DNA of 64,000 nucleotides, taken from Erinaceus europaeus (lineage: Eukaryota; Chordata; Mammalia; Eulipotyphla; Erinaceidae). Every line of letters begins with the position of its first letter. Positions within the stretch are counted from its first letter, which is position 1. The stretch spans positions 80,805,118 to 80,869,117 of the forward strand of contig NC_080172.1 of NCBI RefSeq assembly GCF_950295315.1, given 5' to 3'. Of the stretch, positions 35,078-45,549 are shown piece by piece. The notes beneath the pieces are model-generated. The model was given only the letters and a program-made list of their open reading frames with translations. It was not told the DNA's origin and searched no databases. A program made the position numbers and the translations under genes.

Positions 35078-36320
35078 ACTGTATATTTTAGGGGTAGCAA
35101 GAGGAGAAAGGGGAGTAAAGCAGAGATACACACATAGAGTGTCCACTCTGAGTCAGATTTCTTCCCCAAAATAATTCACAAATGAATATCAGTGAATTCA
35201 GAAAGCCAAAGAAGAAGGAAGAAAGGAAGACAAGATAAAAAAGAGACACAAGAAAGAGAAAGGAAAAAAGATAAGAAAAAGAGCTGTAATAAAAGAGCAG
35301 TGAAAGGAAAGTTTTTTAATTGATTAATTTATTATTTTATTTTATTTTATTTTTTTAATTAGTTAGGAGGAGGGAGCAGGGGAGAGTGGGTAGAGGAGGT
35401 AGGAGTAGTGAAACAAGTTCCTCTCACAGTGGATGAGACGTCTGGTACCCTAGCAATGAAAGTTATCCTAAGAGTTAATAATTCTGGTCAACCTAAAGGA
35501 GGGGGGGAAAGAGATACACCTTTATATAATATTAATACTAAAATAGAGCAGGATAAAAAACCTGTCTCAGATTGCCTCAAGCCTCTTGAGCAGAGGCTGA
35601 TTGTTAAAAAGTAAAACAAACAAACAAACAAAACCAGAAACAAAAACACCTCAGGAATAGACAAGAATAGCAGGAATAGACATTCTAGGAATAGATATTC
35701 TAGGAGTAGCTAGAGGAGAAAGGGAAGTAGAGCACAGATACATAGAGCAGAGAGAGTCCACTCTGTATATTCTAGGGCTATCAAGAGGAGAAAGGGGAGT
35801 AGAGCAGAGATACACACATAGAGAGTCCACTCTGAGTCAGAGTTCTTCCCCAAAATATTTCCCAAACATGTATCAGTGAATTCAGAAAGCTGAAGAAGGA
35901 AGGAAGAAAGGATGACAAGAATGAGAAAAAGAAGAAAAAAAGAGATAGAGAGATAGAGAAAAGAAAAAGATAAGAAAAAGAACAGTAATAAAAGAGTAGT
36001 GAAAGGAAAGAGTTATTTATTTATTTATTTTTAATTATCTAATTAGTTAGGTGGGGGGAGGGAGAGAGTGGGTAGGGGAAGTAGGAAGAGTGAAACAAGT
36101 TACTTTAACAGTGGATAATACACCCAGTCCCCTAGCAATGGAAAATACACTAAGAGTTAATTTTGGTCAACCTGAAGGAGAGGAGGAAAGGGATATGCAT
36201 TTATCTTGTATTGATAATAAAATAGAACAGAGTAAAAAACCTGTCCTGTCTTCATCTTGGATGGCTCCAGATTGCCTCAGGCCCCCTGAGCAGAGGCATC
36301 TGATTGTTGAGAAAATAAAG
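35078..36320 (-). repeat. Tandem ~684-bp units in L1 5'UTR
   Basis: Offsets measured at three points are 684, 682 and 703 bases; the last is larger because unit 2 has 21 extra bases near 36246 plus small indels. Mouse L1 promoters are also built from tandem monomers, but those are shorter (about 200 bp). Confidence 0.8.
35456..35614 (+). CDS. Hypothetical antisense L1 5'UTR frame, unit 1
   Basis: Open on the strand opposite the L1, from ATG 35456 (MKVILRVNNSG) to a stop at 35612-35614; the frame is open further upstream to 35363 without ATG. The corresponding frame in unit 2 (36138 onward) is also open. Human L1 encodes a short antisense ORF0 in its 5'UTR; I see no sequence resemblance to it, only the same position and orientation. 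Function unproven. Confidence 0.3.
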   Translation: MKVILRVNNSGQPKGGGERDTPLYNINTKIEQDKKPVSDCLKPLEQRLIVKK

Positions 36321-36461
36321 CAAAAAAAAAAAAAAAAAAAAACTTCTGATGGTCTGAGTAAGGCTCTTCTTGGTGGAATATTTTGGAATATTTGTAGCTG
36401 GAATTGGCCACTTAGAAAGAAAAAAGGCCAAAGGTTTCAGAAAGGAATAGAATTAGAATGA
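36138..36461 (+). CDS. Hypothetical antisense L1 5'UTR frame, unit 2
   Basis: Starts MENTLRVNFGQPEGEEERD and stays open for 107 codons. Aligned to unit 1 it has LRV-N-GQP, ERD, NKIEQ-KKPV, DCL-P-EQR and LIV in the same order. The indels between the units are 3, 21 and 3 bases, all in frame. After EQRHLIVEK it runs through an A-run, so the C-terminal half is probably noise. Confidence 0.3.
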   Translation: MENTLRVNFGQPEGEEERDMHLSCIDNKIEQSKKPVLSSSWMAPDCLRPPEQRHLIVEKIKQKKKKKKTSDGLSKALLGGIFWNICSWNWPLRKKKGQRFQKGIELE

Positions 36462-36770
36462 ATGACACCCCCTGGTAGGACAGGAATCTTGGTAAAGAAA
36501 GAAGCTCAGCAGGGGAGCCTGCTAGGAGAAGATCTCTGGCCCCAGGGACTGGTTACAGGGGTGTGGGGAATGTGGGGAGGGGGTGCGCTTTGGGAATAAT
36601 AATTAAAAATTTTTTTTCCTTTCTTTTTACTCTATTTTCTAACCCAAATTGAGTTATAGTCACCTCCTTGGTGTCACCACTAGGACCTCTTATTGACTGT
36701 CCTGCTAAAGGCAAAAAATCCTACCATTTCCAGTAGATGTTGGAGCTCAAGCCACTAGCAGCTTCTCATT

Positions 36771-36780
36771 CCGCCATCTT
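36771..36780 (-). promoter_or_regulatory. YY1-type site in L1 5'UTR
   Basis: AAGATGGCGG on the minus strand, about 12-21 bases from the element's 5' end. Human L1 has a YY1 site at nearly the same offset, where it sets accurate transcription initiation. Confidence 0.75.
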
Positions 36781-36791
36781 CCGGAATCTCC

Positions 36792-36805
36792 CCTCATGAA
36801 CTTAT
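36792..36805 (+). repeat. Target-site duplication, right copy
   Basis: cctcatgaacttat, identical to 31988-32001. Confidence 0.92.
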
Positions 36806-36989
36806 GATGGATGATCTTTTTCAGACTGGGAACCTTCCTGCACATGCTTCCTCATTCTCTTTGGAAAAAGGCCATGAATTACCATGTATGGCCAACCAAA
36901 ATCCACTGCAAATATCCTGGCTTTGTTCAACTGCCCCCTTCCCCCATTGCCCAGGGGTGCTTATAATTCACCCTTAGAGAAAAAAGTAT

Positions 36990-37300
36990 ACCTGGGAGTC
37001 AAGCAGTAGTGCAGCTGGTTAAGCGCAGGTGGCACAAAGCAGAAGGACCAGTGTAAGGATCCCAGTTTGAGCCCCCAGCTCCCACCTGCATGGGAGTCAC
37101 TTCACAAGCAGTAAAGCAGGTCTGTAGGTGTCTCTCTTTCTCTCCATGTCTGTTTTCCCCTCCTCTCTTCATTTCTCTCTGTCCTATTCAACAATGATGA
37201 CATCATCAACAACAACAATAATAACTACATCAATAAAAAAACAAGGGCAACAAAAGGGAATAAATAAATAAATATTAAAAAAAGAAAAAGAAAAAAGCCT
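36990..37300 (+). repeat. SINE (long form)
   Basis: Head 'gggagtcaagcagtagtgcag', 'cagtttgagcccccagctc', tail 'acaagggcaacaaaaggg' then (AAATA)n and A/G-rich bases. Confidence 0.92.
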
Positions 37301-39148
37301 TCCTATGTATTGGGAGCTCATGACTAGCCCTTATATGGTAACTTCCCAGCTAAGATCTAACACCTGACAGGTCAAGATTTAACTCTGCATTGTGTGTATG
37401 GCTTAATTATTAACTTAATCTTTCTCCAACCTTTTGGTTATATCTACTTGCTATCCTCCAATGAATGAGTCATCTCTGAAGCTTCTCCCGGAGGAGGTTG
37501 TGTGTTCCCTTCCTCTCTGTGCACTTTCTCTCATTGTCAGGGTCTCCCTGCACCCCAAGGGGCCACCCTGGTCTCTGTTGCCACTGTCCAGGGAGGCTGA
37601 GGGCCCAAGGATGACCCACACTCTGGGAATTTTCTAGTGAATATGGTATTGGGGAGTGCACTTGGAAACTTCATCACTCTGGATTATATGCTCTGGATTT
37701 TTCACAACTCCATCTCATTCAAATTTAGAGTAGACTGGTAATAGTGAAGCGGCTCAAAGTAAACTAGGGTAGTGGAATCAGAATGAGTTTCTTCATTTAA
37801 TACTACCTCCCAATGCCTGGAGTAAACCATCAACCTCTATTTTCTAAAAAAATGTAGGATGTGAGCAAGAAAATATAAAAAGTGTTAATACAATAGATAG
37901 AAGGTATATTGGTCTCAATGAAACAAATTAATTCAGAAATAATTTATTAGCAGAAAGAAATGCACCCCAGTATTACTATACTGAAGCATTATGCTTAGTT
38001 GAGTTTACCTCATACTTTTATTATAACAATATTCATGAATGATAGAATAAAAAGACAGTATTTTTTCAATTTACAAAGCTGTATCAGTTATTTCATATTT
38101 TCCTGTCATATCCAGATATGAAGAGAATAGTGACATGTTGACTGAAATAACAATACTCCTGTGATTGAAACTTATCTTTAGATGGTCATTCATATCCTGT
38201 GTTTTTCACTTATCTCAGTTATCTAAGGTATTATTTTTCTAGAGCATAACCCATAACTTGTCTTTATTTGGCAACTTTTATACAAGATTTATTGATGTTG
38301 CCTGACATTGTTGAAATCCTGTTTTTCTTGCTAGGTTCAAGCTCTGTCATGAAAATGATCTACTATCACTAAAACCAGCTTGAAAAAGAAATAGATTTTC
38401 CATGTGCTTCAGAAAGGGTGGGGTAAGTTTTATTCTTTATTATTATTATGTTGATCAACAAATGGATTTGAATGTTTCACCTTTCAATTAAATAATCAGT
38501 GATGTTTACTTTTTGCAAAGACTTTACCAAGTGAATATATGAACAAAAATTATTTTAATTACAAATCCCTATTGTGTGTGAATAACAATAGTCTCAATCA
38601 AAAAGTGTATTTTAGGAGCCACTGTTTCATCTAAAACATGATTAATCTCTCTCCTCTTCCTTTTATCATATAAAATATAGATGTATGAATAAGATAGTAT
38701 ATTAATATCTAAATGATTAAATATATTTATTTATATAATGACTTTAAAATTAGCATATATTTCACATTTGGCCATGTCTCTCCTGGACCAATAAGTTGCC
38801 ACCTATACAATTCTAAAGAACTTCAACATCTGCATAGTCAGGAAAGTCACATTTTGAGGGTGGGAACAGAGAGGAAATGTAGCAGCAGTAATGGCAGTAA
38901 CAGCAGAAACAGCAAAAGTAGCAACTGAAAAGTTGTTCAGGGTTCTGAACCATCTGATTGACTTAAGACTGTTTTGTTTTTTTCTCATGAACTTGAGACC
39001 CTGATGAAGCCTGTCTAGCTTCTTACAGACTATATGTTGTTTTTATTTTTTATAGTGTTAAGATAAAGTTTTGTTGTTTTGTCTATTATGGAGTTGGAAT
39101 TTGTTTTCCAGTTAAGTTACTCACTTTTTCCCTTAAAAAATGTGTACT
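37301..39148. other. Mostly unique segment
   Basis: 37395-37660 is GC-richer, with 'cactgtccagggaggctgag'-type sequence; overlapping open frames on both strands (37434-37637, 37470-37661) indicate composition rather than coding. It may belong with the unrecognised GC-rich flanks at 31840-31987 and 36806-36985. The rest is AT-rich with no repeat recognised. Confidence 0.5.
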
Positions 39149-39151
39149 ACA

Positions 39152-39306
39152 TTGGGACTGGGAAGTAGTTCACCCTAGTCCCACCTGTAAGGGAAAACTT
39201 CACAAATGGTGAAGCAGGTCTGCAGATGTTTCTGTGCATCTATTCCTCTCTGTCTCCCCTTTCACTCTTAATTTCTGGTTTTCTGTATCAAATAAATAAA
39301 GATAAT
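39152..39306 (+). repeat. SINE (short form), internally shortened
   Basis: 'ttgggactgggaagtagttc' passes directly to 'tcccacctgtaagggaaaac', then body and 'atcaaataaataaagataat'. Confidence 0.75.
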
Positions 39307-39599
39307 AATAATAATTATTATTTAAATATTTATTTTATTTATTTATTCCCTTTTGTTGCCCTTGTTGTTTTATTGTTGTAGTTATTATTGTTGTTGTTGT
39401 TGGATAGGACAGAGAGAAATGGAGAGAGGAGGGGAAGACAGAGAGGAGGAGAGAAAGATAGACACCTGCAGACCTGCTTCACCGCCTGTGAAGCGACTCC
39501 CCTGCAGGTGGGGAGCCGGGGTTCGAACCCGGATCCTTATGCCGGTCCTTGTGCTTTGCGCCACCTGCGCTTAACCCGCTGCGCTACAGCCCAACTCCC
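39307..39599 (-). repeat. SINE (long form), best-preserved copy
   Basis: Box B complement 'gggttcgaacccgg' and box A complement 'cccgctgcgctacagcc' are both consensus-like. Target duplication aagataat at 39299-39306 and 39600-39607. Both polymerase III promoter boxes survive, so this is one of the younger insertions. Confidence 0.95.
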
Positions 39600-39667
39600 A
39601 AGATAATTATTTTTTAAAATCATACCACTTCTAAAACATTAATAGAGTCTTAGCCTTATTTAATATT

Positions 39668-39815
39668 ACATATTGAAGGTTGAGAAGGTTTCTCACTGGG
39701 TAGAGCATATATCTTCCATGCTTAAGACCCTGGGGTGCATCCCTGGGATGACAAGGGAGAATTATAGATAGTACCAGTAGCCAAAGACAGTGAGGTGGTG
39801 GTGGTACTGTCAAGT
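39668..39815 (+). repeat. Possible SINE remnant
   Basis: 'ctcactgggtagagcatatatc', 'catgcttaagaccctggggtgc' has tRNA-like box A/B spacing. Different from the dominant family; weak. Confidence 0.35.
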
Positions 39816-39837
39816 GATAGGGTAGGTCCATTTATAG

Positions 39838-40495
39838 CTTTCTGAATGTCCTCTAGACTGCTCTCCACAGCGGTTGGACCAATTTATATTCCCACCAGCA
39901 GTGCAGGAGAGCTTCTTTATTCCTACAAACTCTCCAACATTTGTTTTTAATCTTCTTTCTGATGTATGACATTATCACAGAAGTGAAATGGTATCTTATT
40001 GTTGTCTATTGGATTTCTCTGATAACCGGTGCCATTGAAAAAATTTTCATATGTCCACTGGCCTATTGGATCTCTTCTCTCATGATACTATCCATATCCT
40101 TTAGCACTTTTTTTTTTGTTTTTTTGGTTTTTTTTTTGTTGCCAAGGTTGAAGAAATAATATTAAGTGAGATAAGCCAGAAAGTGAAGGATGTGTATGGC
40201 ATGATTTTACTAATAGGCAGATACTAATAAACAATAAAAGAAATGGGAAACACAAAGAAAAACAGGTACTCAGTGTGATATATTGTACTGAAGCAAAGGA
40301 CTCTGTGACAGAAGGGTAGGTGGGGGACTAGATGGGGAGGAACTATAGAGTCCTACTGCATGATGGGGTAAAAGGATATAAGTTGAAGGTGGAAGTGTTT
40401 GTTTTTGCAGACATCTATCACAGTGAAATAAGAGATTTTACCCATGTGTCAATAGCTGTACAATAAATAATCTCCCAATAAAAACAAACAAACAA
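39838..40495 (+). repeat. L1 insertion with 5' inversion (twin priming)
   Basis: 39838-40140 is antisense ORF2 C-terminal region ('ttggaccaatttatattccc', 'accagcagtgcaggagag', 'gatgtatgacattatcac'). From about 40147 the sequence is sense ORF2 end and 3'UTR ('gtgagataagccagaaag', 'gtactgaagcaaaggac', 'tcaatagctgtacaataaa') with an A-rich tail. The head-to-head structure is the twin-priming signature. Confidence 0.8.
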
Positions 40496-40579
40496 ACATT
40501 GGAGCTTCATGGATGGTGGAGTAATGTTTTTGTTTCAATATCTTCTCATTTTCTCCAATCTGTCTCTAAAGTAAAAACT

Positions 40580-40756
40580 TGGATTGAGGATGTGTCTCAC
40601 TGGTTTTGTGCAGGCAAGAGAGCCTATATTCAGCCCTAACACAGACAGTGGAATTGACACAGTTATTAAAAACCTTTACAAGAATAGAAGTCCTAGATCA
40701 GATGGTCTTATAAATTATTTCTACAAAATCTTCAAGGAAGAGTTAATACCTATACT
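40580..40756 (+). pseudogene. L1 ORF2 RT-domain fragment, part 1
   Basis: Sense, open for about 55 codons: SPRSDGLINYFYKIFKEELIPIL corresponds to the conserved KSPGPDG-F--EFY----EEL-P-L block at the start of L1 reverse transcriptase. It is interrupted at 40757 by the next L1. The remainder may be at 43396 onward, but the two pieces are not directly contiguous in ORF2. Confidence 0.7.
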
Positions 40757-43395
40757 TAAATTTTTTTTTATTTAGAAAAATGAAGCACTCACAAAAACTA
40801 TAGGATAAGAAGGGTACAATTCCACACAATTCCCACCACCAGAACTCCACATCCCCTCCCCTGATAGCTTTCCTATTCTTTATCCCTCTGGGAGTATGGA
40901 CCCAGGGTGATTATGGTGTGCAGAAGGTGGAAAGTCTGGCTTCTGTAATTGCTTCCCCTCTGAACATGAGAATTGGCAGGCCAATACATACTCCCAGCCT
41001 GTCTCCTCTTTCCCTAGTGGGGCGGGGCTCTGGCGAAGCAGGGCTCCAGGACATATTGGGATGGGGGTCGTCTGTCCAGGGAAGTCCAGTTGACATCATG
41101 ATGGCATCTGGAAACTGTTGGTTGAAAAATAAGTTCACATATAAAGCCAAAAAAATTGAGCCTGACATCTGATATGCAGGTGGATCCAAGTTATTGTGTA
41201 GGAAGATGATGTTATGGCTGTAAAAAGTACCAGAAAGCTGGATCAGGGAAGACAGTAGCTCCCAGATATGGAAAAGGTTTATAAATATTGTTGACTGTGA
41301 ACTCCATTGATTTGATCTGATATGGGGCCCATATTAAGCTTAGGAACCTATGTGACAGATCTGAGCTCACATTCAGTGGTCATGAGTAGGAACATTCCAA
41401 GCTGCTCCAATTTCAGGACCCATATTACTTAGGTGGAACATAGAGTATATTTACAGCCTCCCTTTGGAGGATGGGACATTCTCTACTGTTGTTGATCCAA
41501 GTTGAGGGCAAGGCCCTATAGGGGCCCACAAAGGGGTCTGTTGTGTTGTTCCTGAAGAGATGACTGGTAACTGTGGAGAGAGGGATTTATTCGAGGTATA
41601 GGCCCATCATGTCTGTTTGCGAATCTCAGGACTCCCTGACTAGGGCCCCAGCTGAGTGGTTAGCCTGATAGTGGCTAAAGAGTCATTGTTAAAGTATGCC
41701 AGTCTCTTGCCCTTATTCAGCTTTTGCAGTCTTAACTTTGATAAATTGAACTTTGGAGTGAGGGAGGGAAGTATAATAGGAAGAAGCTGAGGAGGGTATC
41801 TAAGTCTAAATAAACACTATTTCATTAGGACCTTTATGGTGTCTTTGTAGGTCTTTCCACTTGCTTGCTGCATATGCTTCATTGCAGACTATTGTGTACT
41901 TTTGCTTTCAGGTATATATTTTGCCCTAATTTATGGATACATATGCCCTATCTCATGGGACCTGATCTATTGCTAGGTTTTGGGACTTTGTTAGGAAGTG
42001 AACCTCTTGGAATGGAATTAAAGAATACCATGAAAGGAAAGGTCTCACTCCAGTAATGAGTCTGAAGGGTTGACATTCTATGCCTGACTTCTCTGGACAT
42101 AGTGTGAAGTGAAACATGCTGTGGTGATACTCGTTATGTTGATTAGGTTAGGATCAGCAGATGCAATATTATCTTGTATGAATTGAGAGAGACATGCAGG
42201 TAAGTGAGCCCCATCCTAGAGGTTCCTACAGGACTGGAGGAAATATAGGCTCTATAGAGGAAGCGGGAGGTTCCTGCTGCCTTAGGGTTAAAGAAGGCAA
42301 TAGATAGATAATTATTTCTATAATCAAACTACTTGGCAATTGAGTTAAATTTGAAAATCCCTTTGTTATAATTTGCTGCATCATACACAACATCACCATA
42401 ATTTATGTCCTTTGACACTATTTGTATATAGCTGTGTCTTATAGAGTAACACCACCGGTTACTTCTGTTCTCCCTAGTCTAAGCTTTTAGGAGAGTAATC
42501 ATTTCAAAGACTAAGCCTATGATCTGTACATTAAAAAGTTTGAGCCATTCAATGAATTTTTCCCCTCTCATATTAATTAAATAGTGATTTGTATGGCTAC
42601 AAGTTAATAGGAGTATATATAAACATCATTCCCTCCACCAAATGACTGTGTCCTATCCAATCCCGCCCCCCCCCCCCCCAGTGAAGCCTAACATCCACCC
42701 TCACTCTCCACACAGAGATTTTTACTTTGAGCCCTAATCCAAACTCAGATCCTGCTTTTGAGTTTCCCTTTCTGTTCTTCTTTCTCAACTTTGGTTTATG
42801 AGTGAGATCATCCCATACTCGACTTTGTCTTTCTGACTTAGCTCACTTAACATAATTCCTTCTAGCTCCATCCAAGATGGGTCAGAGAAGGTGGGTTCAT
42901 TATTCTTAATAGCTGCATATTCTTCCATTGTGTAAATATACCACAGCTTTCTCAGCTATTCATCTGTTGTTGGGTACCATTGTTGCTTCCAGGTTTTAGT
43001 TATTACAAATTGTGCTGCTATGAACATAGGTGTACACAGATCTTTTTGGCTGGTTGTTATGAAGTCCTTGGTGTATATCCATAGGGGAGGAATTACTGGG
43101 TCATATGGAAGGTCCATGTCTAGCCTTGTGAGAGTTCTCCATACTGCTCTCTACAGATGTTGGACCAATTTACATTCCCACCAGCAGTGCAGAAGAGTTC
43201 TTTTGTTCCCACAACCTCTCCAGCATTTGTTGCTGCTGTCATTTTTGATGTATGACATTCTTAGAGGGGTGAGGTGGTATCTCAGTGTTGTCTTTATTTT
43301 CATTTCTCTGACAATAACCTGGAGCAAGTTTTCATGTGTCTGTTAGCCTTTTGGACCTCTTCTGTAGTGAATATTCTGTTCATATCCCCTTCCCA
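40757..43395 (-). mobile_element. L1, 5'-truncated, with ~2-kb 3'UTR
   Basis: 3' end at the T-tract 40757 ('actataggataagaagggtac' follows). The 3'UTR is continuous up to the ORF2 stop complement at 42785-42787. From there to 43395 lies the ORF2 C-terminal part, coding on the minus strand for LEGIMLSELSQKDK and ISLINQS before the stop. A C14 run at 42666-42679 is a G-run in the element. This copy shows the long (about 2.0 kb) form of the 3'UTR. Confidence 0.85.
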
Positions 43396-43900
43396 CTTTC
43401 TGACAGAATCCAACATCCTTTCTTGATCAAAACATTGCAAAAATGGGAATGGGTGGAAAATTCCTTAACCCAGTGGAGTTTGTATACAGCAAATCTATAG
43501 CCAACATCATAATCAGTGGTGAAAAACCAACACAACATCACAACAGCAGCAACAACAAAAAATGGCACCACCATATAATGGGGAGAAGATATGAATAGAA
43601 TATTCATCAAAGAAGAGCTCTAAAAATCCAACAGACATATGAAAAAGTGGTCCAACTCATTGATTGTTGAAATGCAAATAAAGACAATAATGAGAAACCA
43701 CTTCAACCCTGTGATTATGTCATATATCAGAAAGTATAATAACAAATGCTGGAGAGGTTGTGGGGACAAAGGAATCATTTTTTGCTGCTGATAGGAATGC
43801 AAATTGATCCAAACCCTGTAGAAAGCGGTCTAAAGAACTCTCGAAAGGCTAGAAACATACCTACCCAATGACCTGGCAATCTCTCTCCTCTTTTGAAATG
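43396..43900 (+). pseudogene. L1 ORF2 fragment, part 2 (RT and C-terminal pieces)
   Basis: Sense. RIQHPFLIKTL and IANIIISGEKP are RT-domain motifs; then, after an internal deletion near 43560, NRHMKKWSNSL, EMQIKTIMRNHF and NNKCWRGCG belong to the C-terminal region. Several stops. This is the interrupted host of, or neighbour to, the antisense L1 at 40757-43395. Confidence 0.7.
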
Positions 43901-44044
43901 TCAAAAAAAACCAAAACAAAACAAATGACATTTTTGATAACTGTAATCACTGTACAATGTTAACAACAACAGATTCATAACAACCTTATTCCTAAACCTT
44001 CAATATATGCTCTAATATTACTATAACTGGCTTTTCTTCCTGAA

Positions 44045-45545
44045 CTTTTTCTTTTTTTATATATTTTTTATTATTATTATTTTATTTAAGAAAGGATTAA
44101 TTAACAAAACCGTAGGGTAGGAGGGGTACAACTCCACACAATTCCCACCACCCAATCTCCATATCCCACCCCCTCCCCTGATAGCTTTCCCATTTTTCCA
44201 TCCCTCTGGGAGCATGGACCCAGGGTCTTTGTGGGTTGCAGAAGGTAGAAGGTCTGGCTTCTGTAATTGCTTCCCCGCTGAACATGGGCGTTGACTGGTC
44301 GGTCCATACTCCCAGTGTGCCTCTCTCTTTCCCTAGTAGGGTGTGTCTCTGGGAAAGCTGAGCTCCAGGACACATTGGTGGGGTCTTCAAACCAGGGAAG
44401 CCTGGCCAGCATCCTGGTGGCATCTGGAACCTGGTGACTGAAAAGAGAGTTAACATACGAAGCCAAACAAATTGTTGAGCAATCATGGACCCAAAACTTG
44501 GAATAGTGGAGAGGAAGTGTTAGGGAGGTACTCACTGCAAACTCTAGTGTACTTCTGCTTTCAGGTATATATTTTGCAGTAGTTTATAGATACGTGTGAA
44601 GATCTGCTGTCTCTCACAGAAACTGGTGTATATCTAGGTTTTGGGACTTTGTTAGAAAGTGAACCACCTGAGATGAAATTAGAGTATACTATGAAAGGAA
44701 AGGTCTCACCCGAGTAATGAAGCTGAAGGGTTGTCATTCCACACCTGAAGTCTCTGGACACAGTCTGAAGTGAAGCATGTTGAGGTGGCAATCGTTGCTT
44801 TGGTTAGGTTGTGATCGGCAGATGCAATATTATTTGATATGGATTGGGAGAGGCATATGGGAAAGTGGGCCCTATCCAAGGGTTCCAGGACTGGGGGAAG
44901 TAGGGGCTCTATAGTGGAGATGTGAGGTTCCTGCTGTCTTAGGGTTCAAAAAGACAATGGATAGTTAATGTTATCATCACATTATTTGGTAATTGGGTTA
45001 ACTTTGAAAAGTCCTTTTGTTAGGGTTTGCTGTACAGTACCCAGTATCTTGTATATAGCTGTACTATTGGTTGCTTCTTATCTATTTTGTCTAGGCTTTT
45101 GAGAGTCCGCATATCAAATACACAGCCTATATATTAAAAATATTCAGTTTGTGTTTTGAAAAACTTTGAGACATACAATTAATTTTACCCCTCTCAAATT
45201 AATTAACTCGTGATTTATATGTCTACATTTTGCTAGGAGTGTACATAAACATGATTCCCACCACCAAAAGACTGTGACCCATCCCTCCCACCCACTCCCT
45301 CCCCCCACTGGCCCAGGAAGCTGCATGTCTACCCCTTACCACAGGGTTATTACTTTGGTGCCCTACTTACAATTTGGTCTGGTCCTGCTTTTAGTTTCCC
45401 TTTCAGATCTTCTTAGTCAACTTCTGTTGATGAGTGGGATAATCCCATACTCATCTTTATCTTTCTGACTTAGCTCACTTAACATAATTCCTTCTAGCTC
45501 TGTCCAAGATGGGTCAGAGAAGGTGGGTTCATTGTTCTTGATCTT
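44045..45545 (-). mobile_element. L1, 5'-truncated, short 3'UTR subfamily
   Basis: Closely similar to the 3'UTR of the L1 at 32002, with the same ~0.7-kb internal shortening (junction near 44537, 'actcactgcaaactctagtgt'; the counterpart is near 32473). The 3'UTR is about 1.3 kb to the ORF2 stop complement near 45417. Only ~130 bp of ORF2 remain before the 5' truncation. Confidence 0.85.
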
Positions 45546-45549
45546 TTTC

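Larger units (their letters stand above)
32002..36791 (-). mobile_element. L1 retrotransposon with intact 5' end but ORF2 RT deleted, flanked by target duplications
   Basis: A 4.8-kb L1 on the minus strand. The T-tract at 32002-32040 is its A-tail, and its 5' end is at 36791 ('ggggagattccgg' reading inward on the minus strand). The duplication cctcatgaacttat occurs at 31988-32001 and 36792-36805 without mismatch. In order from the 5' end: 5'UTR (36791-34798), ORF1 (34797-33885), ORF2 start (33819), the first ~180 codons of the endonuclease, then a jump at about 33281 directly into the 3'UTR. Reverse transcriptase, the C-terminal part of ORF2 and the first ~120 bp of 3'UTR are missing. The 5' end and duplications show that it entered by target-primed reverse transcription. 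It must have relied on other elements' ORF2 protein if the deletion predates insertion. Confidence 0.9.
34798..36791 (-). promoter_or_regulatory. L1 5'UTR (internal promoter region) with tandem units
   Basis: About 2 kb between the element's 5' end and ORF1. In L1s this region holds the internal RNA polymerase II promoter. The outermost bases carry a YY1-type motif (36771-36780). Two units offset by about 684 bp (35078-35757 and 35758-about 36320) repeat the same sequence, for example 'aagaggagaaaggggagta' at 35101 and 35785. A further partial copy lies at 35706-35765. Confidence 0.8.

Noticed and set aside
37434..37661. Overlapping plus and minus frames suggesting a coding exon
   Set aside because: Equal openness on both strands reflects GC composition; no recognisable protein motif.
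39307..39599. tRNA gene suggested by intact box A and box B
   Set aside because: The sequence lacks a cloverleaf beyond the boxes and is one of many copies of a tRNA-derived SINE.
44097..44535. Overlapping 129- and 144-codon frames on the minus strand
   Set aside because: Both lie in the L1 3'UTR downstream of ORF2 and resemble frames at 32025-32477 only because the two elements are the same subfamily.
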